From Actinomucor elegans (lineage: Eukaryota > Mucoromycota > Mucoromycetes > Mucorales > Mucoraceae): 64,000 bases of DNA. This document shows, piece by piece, positions 57,897 through 64,000 of the stretch (positions are counted from its first letter, which is position 1; each line of letters starts with the position of its first letter). The notes below the pieces were generated by a model. It was not told where the DNA came from, ran no database searches, and saw only the letters and a program-made list of their open reading frames with translations. Location: assembly GCA_026027325.1 (NCBI GenBank), contig JAMSLZ010000007.1, forward strand, positions 124,001-188,000, in the 5' to 3' direction. The translations under genes were made by a program, and so were the position numbers.

Positions 57897-58174
57897 TGTT
57901 TGATATAAAAAAAAGAAGAAAAATAAGAATATGAAAAAAAAGGGTTCTTTTATAAATAAAATGTACAACCCATTACAATGCCATAATACCACACTAAGGT
58001 ATTATCACTCTCACGTGATTAATCGATAGGGTTTGATGCGATGCACCAGACCCAGAGTATTAAAAGCACGTTTTTTTTCATTATCATAAGCCAAGAAACA
58101 GCCCCAAAAGCTCATGAAACTTTATAGGCAATATGTTTGATGTATATCCGCTTTCTAGATAGTCTATCTTTCCC

Positions 58175-58199
58175 TATATATATATATATATATATATAT
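58175..58199. repeat. (TA)n microsatellite
   Basis: About 12 TA units, uninterrupted, upstream of the cytidylyltransferase start. Confidence 0.9.
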
Positions 58200-60176
58200 C
58201 ATTGATCACGTAAACATTTGGTTTGTGCCAGAGAAATATCACAATTTCTGATTTAGTACACCGATAGATGTGTGTAGAGGCATATATCCATGACAAGATA
58301 TACATCAACAGCCCTATAATAGGTATTCATTAAAGCAAAGATTTTGAATTAAACTATAGTCCTAGAGAATGTAGCAACGCATGCTGAACTTGAACTATTA
58401 ACCAAATGTTACAATTTCGCCAAGATCAATCATTTTCTTCAAAGTATTGCACCATACCGATTCTTGTTTCTAATAAATTAAACCTTAAACAATAGAAGTC
58501 GCAATATAAAAAGACTACGAGCTTGAATTTGGGTTTCGAGTCCTTAGTAAAGTTTGCGAAAAAAAAAATTGACATTTCAAAAGCTTTTCCATTGCATAAG
58601 TGAGATAAAATAAGCTAATCAAATCTTTGGTACCACTAGAGATTTTTTATCATTTGAAGGAATTGGTTGGCAGAGGTTGAGATAAAGATGGGATGATGGC
58701 AGGTTGAAAGAATGATTGGACAAAAAGAGACTAAATCAAGAGATCGAAAATCATCATGATCGGTAGAGCAAGAGTATATGTGCAAAGAAGAAAGCCTGAA
58801 GGATGAGATAATAAATTTTGAAAGGATTAATGGTGTAATGAGGTATATCAAGAGAATGTTGAAATTCATGGCGTTTGAACGTTCGGATAACTCAAGTTTT
58901 AAGGTTAGAAATAAGCATGTCAATAGCAAGCAATGCTTCGAGTCCGGGATGACTGAAAAACAGTTTATTGGGACCAGAGGCTTGATCCATGGTTGAAGGA
59001 GTAGGTTAGACAGGATTGTACTATTTCTAGAAAAAGAAAAAATAAACAAGCGAGGATAGTATGATGACAAAAAACAAAAGCCTTTGATGGACTGTCGGTG
59101 GTATTGAAGAAATTCTCAGAGATGTTGAAAAAAAATGTTACTGAGTGAGTTTTGAAATCAGCAAGCACGGCGGCGAGGAAATAGAAGAGAGCAGTAGCAT
59201 GATGGAAACTGAGGTGGAAAATAGGGTCAATGGGAAGCACAGTTAACCAGAGGAAGACTAAGAAGGACTCTGTCCAGAGCAGAGAATAGTTGATCTTGTA
59301 GTAAAGAACTGATCCAGCGCTATTGAAACAGATGCTGTTGGACAACAGGATTTTCGAGGTTTCTATCGTGGGCAGGATGCGTCAATGCAAGATGTTTCAA
59401 ATTTGAGGTTTTGCTGGTTTTCCCTGCTTAAATTTAAAACATCGACCAAATTTGAAAACTTGAAGAGGTATCCTTTCGTAATATAGAAATGCCAAGAAAG
59501 ACACAAATATTATTTCTATCCGATTAAGATTATTGATGTATTTTGTTTTGGGAAATCTGTAAATTTTAAAAGTCGATCCAAGATTAGAAGCACGTTAAGC
59601 GCTGATATGTATTTAGAGAGACTTATATGAACAAACAATGCAATAAAAGCTCTCCCCCAACGCTCAAAAAAGGCCATAGAGTCGAAAAGAGCAGAAAAAA
59701 GTGGCATTATAGCTCGTTAAGCTTTCAATAGCTGAATTGTACTTAATTTGGTACCTGAAATTCATCTTAAGCTTAATAAATCGGGCCCTATTAACCCTTA
59801 TACAACGTACAATGTATCACTACGTACAAATTTGCATCATAAACTATGTGCTAGTAATGTCTTTAGTATTCTTGAAGTTTTATAATATGTCATTAGTACT
59901 ATGGAATTACCTCACCTCTTATTGATTAGCTGATATTGGCCTAATCTTCCTCAAAATTACTCGAAATTTTTTGAGCATGATCTTTGATACCACTTTTAAC
60001 GATAAATAATCATTGTTGCTTATAGTATATATTAACCAGTTTTGTACATAATTTAGTTCCACATCTAATATTGTAAAGGCTGTTCGTTAATTCTTTCAAA
60101 TGAGCGAGATATATTGGATAAAGGCTAACTTTCTGAGTTCTTCATAAATGCAGTCAAACTCAAAATGTTTATATTC

Positions 60177-60178
<2 letters not shown>

Positions 60179-60215
<37 letters not shown>
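60179..60215. repeat. 37-nt A-run
   Basis: Uninterrupted adenines with no ORF or other retrocopy sign found directly upstream, so a retroposed poly(A) tail cannot be shown. Confidence 0.9.
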
Positions 60216-60216
<1 letters not shown>

Positions 60217-61598
60217 CGTTTGATTATTCATTAATAATGAATTTGGAAATCCCTTAGCCGTGCTCTAAAGAAAAGGAATAGCCCAAAAATCTCAGCTTAT
60301 CTACGTTTTAATTAGTAGAGCATCTTCAGACAAAGATAACGATCACAGAAGGAACTAGGCTTAGAGTATAGGTATGTTCTTCCACTCATGATAATCTTGT
60401 TACGTGTAGCATCACTTGAACTAAGGATCATTTGGAGACTCCAAAGATTCTACGAATACACTGGTTTTGTGTGTCTTCTAATTTTTTGTTTAGAAAAGAA
60501 GTGACGTTGGTAATGGGCAAGCCATATTCTAGTTGAGCACGAATTATTTACGTGTAGAGGCGGGTGGACAAGAGAGTATCAAAACCGCGTTTTGATTTAT
60601 AAGATCAAAAATGAATATAGCCGCTTGGTCAGAAAGCAATTACCAGACGTGCAAAGTATGGCTGAATAGGAAGTAATTGTCCCTTTTTTTTAGCGTTTCA
60701 TTTCTCAGTCGACTTTTGTTTAATATCGCATCTTATTACCAGTGCCTATTCATAATAAGCTATTTAGTCTACTAGAACAATTCTTAGACTAAAGCGCTGC
60801 ATATACTCTATTTCAACACTATTATAGCGATTGGCTGTAAATTTCATACATGGCATGTGACTTGGATCAAATGATTAATACATTAGACAGATCTCAATTT
60901 AATGTCACATCTGAAAGACAAGATAGATTTAGAATGAATCATTGAATCTAGCATAATCTTTGTTTAACTGTAATTAGTTTATTATATCCATGAATGACTA
61001 ACACGTAAATGTCATACATTTGGTATATTCTCAATTTATAGATCAGCCCGATAATTTCGGTCAAATATTTCATTTGGTTCCTTGCACAAGTTGAGAAAGA
61101 ACTACTGCATCTATTTGAACCTTGAATTAAGAGTATGTAATACATTACTGATACAAATAAATAATATGAGCCAATTTCTGCCCCCCCTACCACTTTTTTA
61201 TTGCATTATATGTAGTATTATTTACAAGGCCAAATATCAGACAATTAAGGTTGAAATAACAAGTGTTCGAAAATGTCATGCCTATTATGCGTATAGATCC
61301 AGTCCCATATTAAGAATGAGTGATAACTTTTGTAAAAGCCCATTCTATTTGTATCAAGTTAATTTGATAATAATCAAGAACTACCCCCCCAACGATGAAA
61401 AGCCTATGATATGCATGACCATTACTAACTTCGAGCGTATAAAACGAATGGGCCTATGGGTTAGACTCACTTGAGACATTACTCGAGACATTACTCGTGA
61501 AAAGGATTTATATACAGTCCAATAACACTCTTATGAAGTTGAACTTTGAATAACAGAATGTATCAAAGCGAAAATCGGTTAATACAGAAAGACCTGTT

Positions 61599-62537
61599 TT
61601 ATTTAATATTTTGTCCTGAACTATTATTATTGCTACTATAGGACTTGGTTAACCCACAGGTTCTTTTAGCTATATAAAACGAGGTAGCGCCAAATTGCAT
61701 CCATTTCTCACTCAGCCGTTGCTGCCTTAGGTGCGTAGCATCATATTTAACAGCAGTCTGTCCTTGATGTACCCACAGACAGATCATAGTCCAGGAACTT
61801 AATAGGCTATTGGTAATTGCAATGTTCTTGCCAAATACGATATTTGCTAGCTTCTGTTGTATATCGCTCGTATCAATTGAAGGCTTCTTAGTACCTGTTA
61901 ATGAATCAAATTGTTTCATCAAATTGTGCCATTTGGAAAATTCTTCAAGCATGTTTTCCAATTGACGCAAAAGCTCTACTGGTTTTTGATGATGTAGGGG
62001 ACGAAGTTGGGTTGACTCACACTGACAAAAATAGACTAGCCTGATAAATGCCAATGTCAAATTTCTTTGTGTAAGGTGGCTGATGTCTAGCGCCATTGAA
62101 CTTTTTAGTGGCAAGCTGGATTTGACTTGGATACTTGGATTACTTCGAGGAGTATCATCAATATCACCAATCCTACCGTCGTCATCGTCGCCGTCGTCGT
62201 CCTTGCCACCGTCATTTTCGTTCGGATGAGAAAATGAGGAGAACAGTAATGGATTTTTGAGAGGTATTTCATTGATGATGGGCTTTTCTTGGATATTCTT
62301 GTAATCACCATCATGGCAGGATTCGTTTGATTGGATATAAGAGGCCCTATTAGTACATTGCTCTATGAAGGCGCGGTGCTCCTCGAAATACGTCCGGAAT
62401 TCATGTATGGAGTGATTCGTCTCTTTTTGTTGAGCCCAATCATTAATCGAATTAAAATACTCTTCAAAGGAATAATGGCCAAGTTGGGTTTGATCTTGGT
62501 TAACTCCGCCGGGACTTTGCATAATGATAGATTTCAT
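61599..62537 (-). CDS. Unrecognised acidic protein, 312 aa, single exon
   Basis: The frame runs from ATG 62537 to TAA 61599-61601 without interruption. The first ~110 residues are hydrophilic (SFEEYFNSINDWAQQKETNH near the start) and include a Gly/Asp-rich acidic run of about 20 residues encoded near 62160-62215. The second half is helical with LTQRNLTLAFIRLVYFCQCE, KPVELLRQLENMLEEFSKWH and SWTMICLWVHQGQTAVKYDA, and ends in Ser/Asn. The pattern resembles the middle-to-C-terminal helical region of fungal Zn-cluster-type regulators, but no zinc cluster is present, so I make no functional call. It could be a lineage-specific gene. Confidence 0.6.
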   Translation of the reverse strand: MKSIIMQSPGGVNQDQTQLGHYSFEEYFNSINDWAQQKETNHSIHEFRTYFEEHRAFIEQCTNRASYIQSNESCHDGDYKNIQEKPIINEIPLKNPLLFSSFSHPNENDGGKDDDGDDDDGRIGDIDDTPRSNPSIQVKSSLPLKSSMALDISHLTQRNLTLAFIRLVYFCQCESTQLRPLHHQKPVELLRQLENMLEEFSKWHNLMKQFDSLTGTKKPSIDTSDIQQKLANIVFGKNIAITNSLLSSWTMICLWVHQGQTAVKYDATHLRQQRLSEKWMQFGATSFYIAKRTCGLTKSYSSNNNSSGQNIK

Positions 62538-64000
62538 GGTGCAGTATTTATTCGTACGATTTGAGAGACAGACGTTGATATGAAGATATCACAGTAGGAA
62601 ATGGCCTGAAAGATAGATAGTCTAGGTTGTGTTAAGTTGGGTTAACAGGGGTATATTTGTTAGATTATTGCTGATAAAAAAAAAGAAGAAAGGAATAGCA
62701 AAAAAAAAAAAAAAGAAGAAGCTATTTAAACAAACAATTTAATCAGATTACTACAGTTGGCTTAGAATATAATACATTCTCAGAAACGAAGCATGGAGCT
62801 TTGCCATGAGATAGTCTTGATACTAGATCGTTACTACAGGCTTTTGATTAGTTGCTAATTACAACATTTAAATAACTTCGCCTTCATCAGCTACAACATC
62901 AGTATTAGTCGTTTCATTGTGCCTTTGGGAGTACAGATTTCTGATTGGAGCCGAAGGTAATTACCTTACAGAGCGTTTTTTTTTATCGGTGTCCCTAATT
63001 TAGTAGAACCTAAATTAAGAATAGACTATCTGGATTCAAATGAAGGCATTCCAATCTGATAATTCGCTTAGTAGTTTTATTTGAATAACTGCAAATCATT
63101 ATACTGGTGGAAAAAAAAAGAACTTCTACAAATAATTAGTTCGGTCGAGTAATTAAATAAGTACGGGTTATGTTTTTATATATGTGTTAACAATAGTCCT
63201 TTTCATTTGAGCCAGTCAATGTATATTACTATCTATCAATACGTCTGTTTCCTGATCAGATCACGATATCTAAGATTCTAGACTAAGATTCATAATCTAA
63301 CGTATTTGAGGTAAGAGGTATGGGTACAGTATCTATATATTCCTTTATAATAATAATGATACTACTATACTGATAAAAAAAAGGCTTTTAATTGTCAGCA
63401 GAAAAATGCACTTCATTGGCTGTCGGTCATGTAGTTAATTACAATGACCTGCAGAATCGCAAAATTGTGAAAAACCGAGATACTTCTATAAATCTGGAAC
63501 TATAAAAAAAAGAAATCGCACTTTTTTTTATTGAACTATTAAAAATGTATCAAGCTTGGAGAAGTCAGTGTTGATTCATTGGTAACCGCGGGTTGATGGG
63601 TGAAACGATAAACTCCACTATACTTGAAGAATTCATCATGAGCGAACGAAAAATCAAAAATAAACCTCTAATTTTTAGAAACAATATAGAGTATATCATA
63701 CTCGTTGCAATGAAGTAATTGCCCTGAAAAAAAAAATGGGTATAGACAGATACTTGATATTCAGGCAAATCATTAGATACTTTGGCGCACTATAGTATCA
63801 CACTGCAAATTCAATAGTATCGGACATAATTGTTTTATAAATCTACATTTTAATAATAGGTTTTGCATGATTATTAAACCTAATATTCATAATTCAATCG
63901 TCTACTTTCATTAAATGCCTTAGTGTAGAATCGCATTTTATTATACAAAAGTCAAATAAGCCAACCAAGACTGTATACGGTGAACGTGAAGCCACAGTAC
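62538..64000. other. Intergenic to the window edge, no gene seen
   Basis: AT-rich with short A-runs (62700-62714 and others). A minus-strand ORF at 63565-63768 has no family resemblance. A gene could begin beyond the right edge. Confidence 0.5.

Larger units (their letters stand above)
57897..61598. other. Gene-poor AT-rich stretch of 3.7 kb
   Basis: No gene could be supported. It contains an (AT)n microsatellite (about 58175-58199) and a 37-nt A-run (60179-60215). A purine-rich plus-strand stretch at about 58640-59400 produces medium ORFs on both strands. The plus-strand one at 58778-58996 (with INGVMRYIKRMLKFMAFERS) looks faintly protein-like but is broken by stops. It could be an old relic; I do not recognise it. 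Confidence 0.5.

Noticed and set aside
58636..59345. Two minus-strand hydrophobic ORFs of 126-144 codons
   Set aside because: They are low-complexity Leu/Ser/Phe-rich complements of a purine-rich tract, with no family pattern and no splice partners.

Overview
The window is nuclear DNA from a fungus, most likely a Mucoromycota (Mucorales-type) genome. The DNA is AT-rich. Genes carry many short introns (mostly about 45-80 nt, GT..AG) and some very small exons. The families present (Derlin, Ypt1, Rfc2, Mnd1, Dad1, Afi1, Skp1, Sdh4, CCT, fungal F-box, LysM and Kelch proteins) are fungal. There is no bacterial operon structure. I built spliced models by hand. For most genes every intron has GT..AG ends and all exon lengths sum to an intact reading frame, which is the main support for the coordinates.

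Layout. 1-6.7 kb: a possible 3' exon of a gene running off the left edge, then a Derlin (ERAD), a SAM-dependent methyltransferase and a globin-domain protein, all on +. 6.7-15.3 kb: a long spacer with a possible MATE-transporter relic, a membrane-anchored Kelch protein with a frame break (+), and a divergent phenol-hydroxylase-type FAD monooxygenase (-). 17.2-23.7 kb: an ELO fatty-acid elongase with an altered histidine box (-), the Rab GTPase Ypt1 (-), a secreted LysM/Thr-Lys-rich/barrel-domain wall protein (+) and a NAPE-PLD-type metallo-hydrolase (-). 25-31.8 kb: an F-box protein (+), MND1 (-) divergent from a C2H2 protein (+) that converges with RFC2 (-), and an 82-residue orphan (-).

32.0-39.3 kb is the accessory core: 40 complete copies of an 82-bp satellite, each with a perfect 24-bp palindrome and in exact register, abutting a decayed DIRS-type tyrosine-recombinase retrotransposon (35364-39098). 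The element's inverted terminal repeats and internal complementary region can be read directly. Degenerate satellite copies lie on its far side.

39.3-64 kb: an unrecognised two-zinc-finger protein (-), AFI1 (-), SKP1 (+), GPN1 (-), an aldehyde dehydrogenase (+), DAD1 (-), SDH4 (+), choline-phosphate cytidylyltransferase (-), a gene-poor stretch of about 3.7 kb, and one unrecognised acidic protein (-).

The genes do not form a pathway cluster. Most are housekeeping genes for secretion (Derlin, Ypt1, Afi1), lipid metabolism (ELO, NAPE-PLD-like, CCT), chromosome biology (Mnd1, Rfc2, Dad1), ubiquitin ligases (Skp1, F-box) and mitochondria (Sdh4). The most unusual content is the palindromic satellite with its DIRS neighbour. 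No tRNA, rRNA or CRISPR array was recognised.
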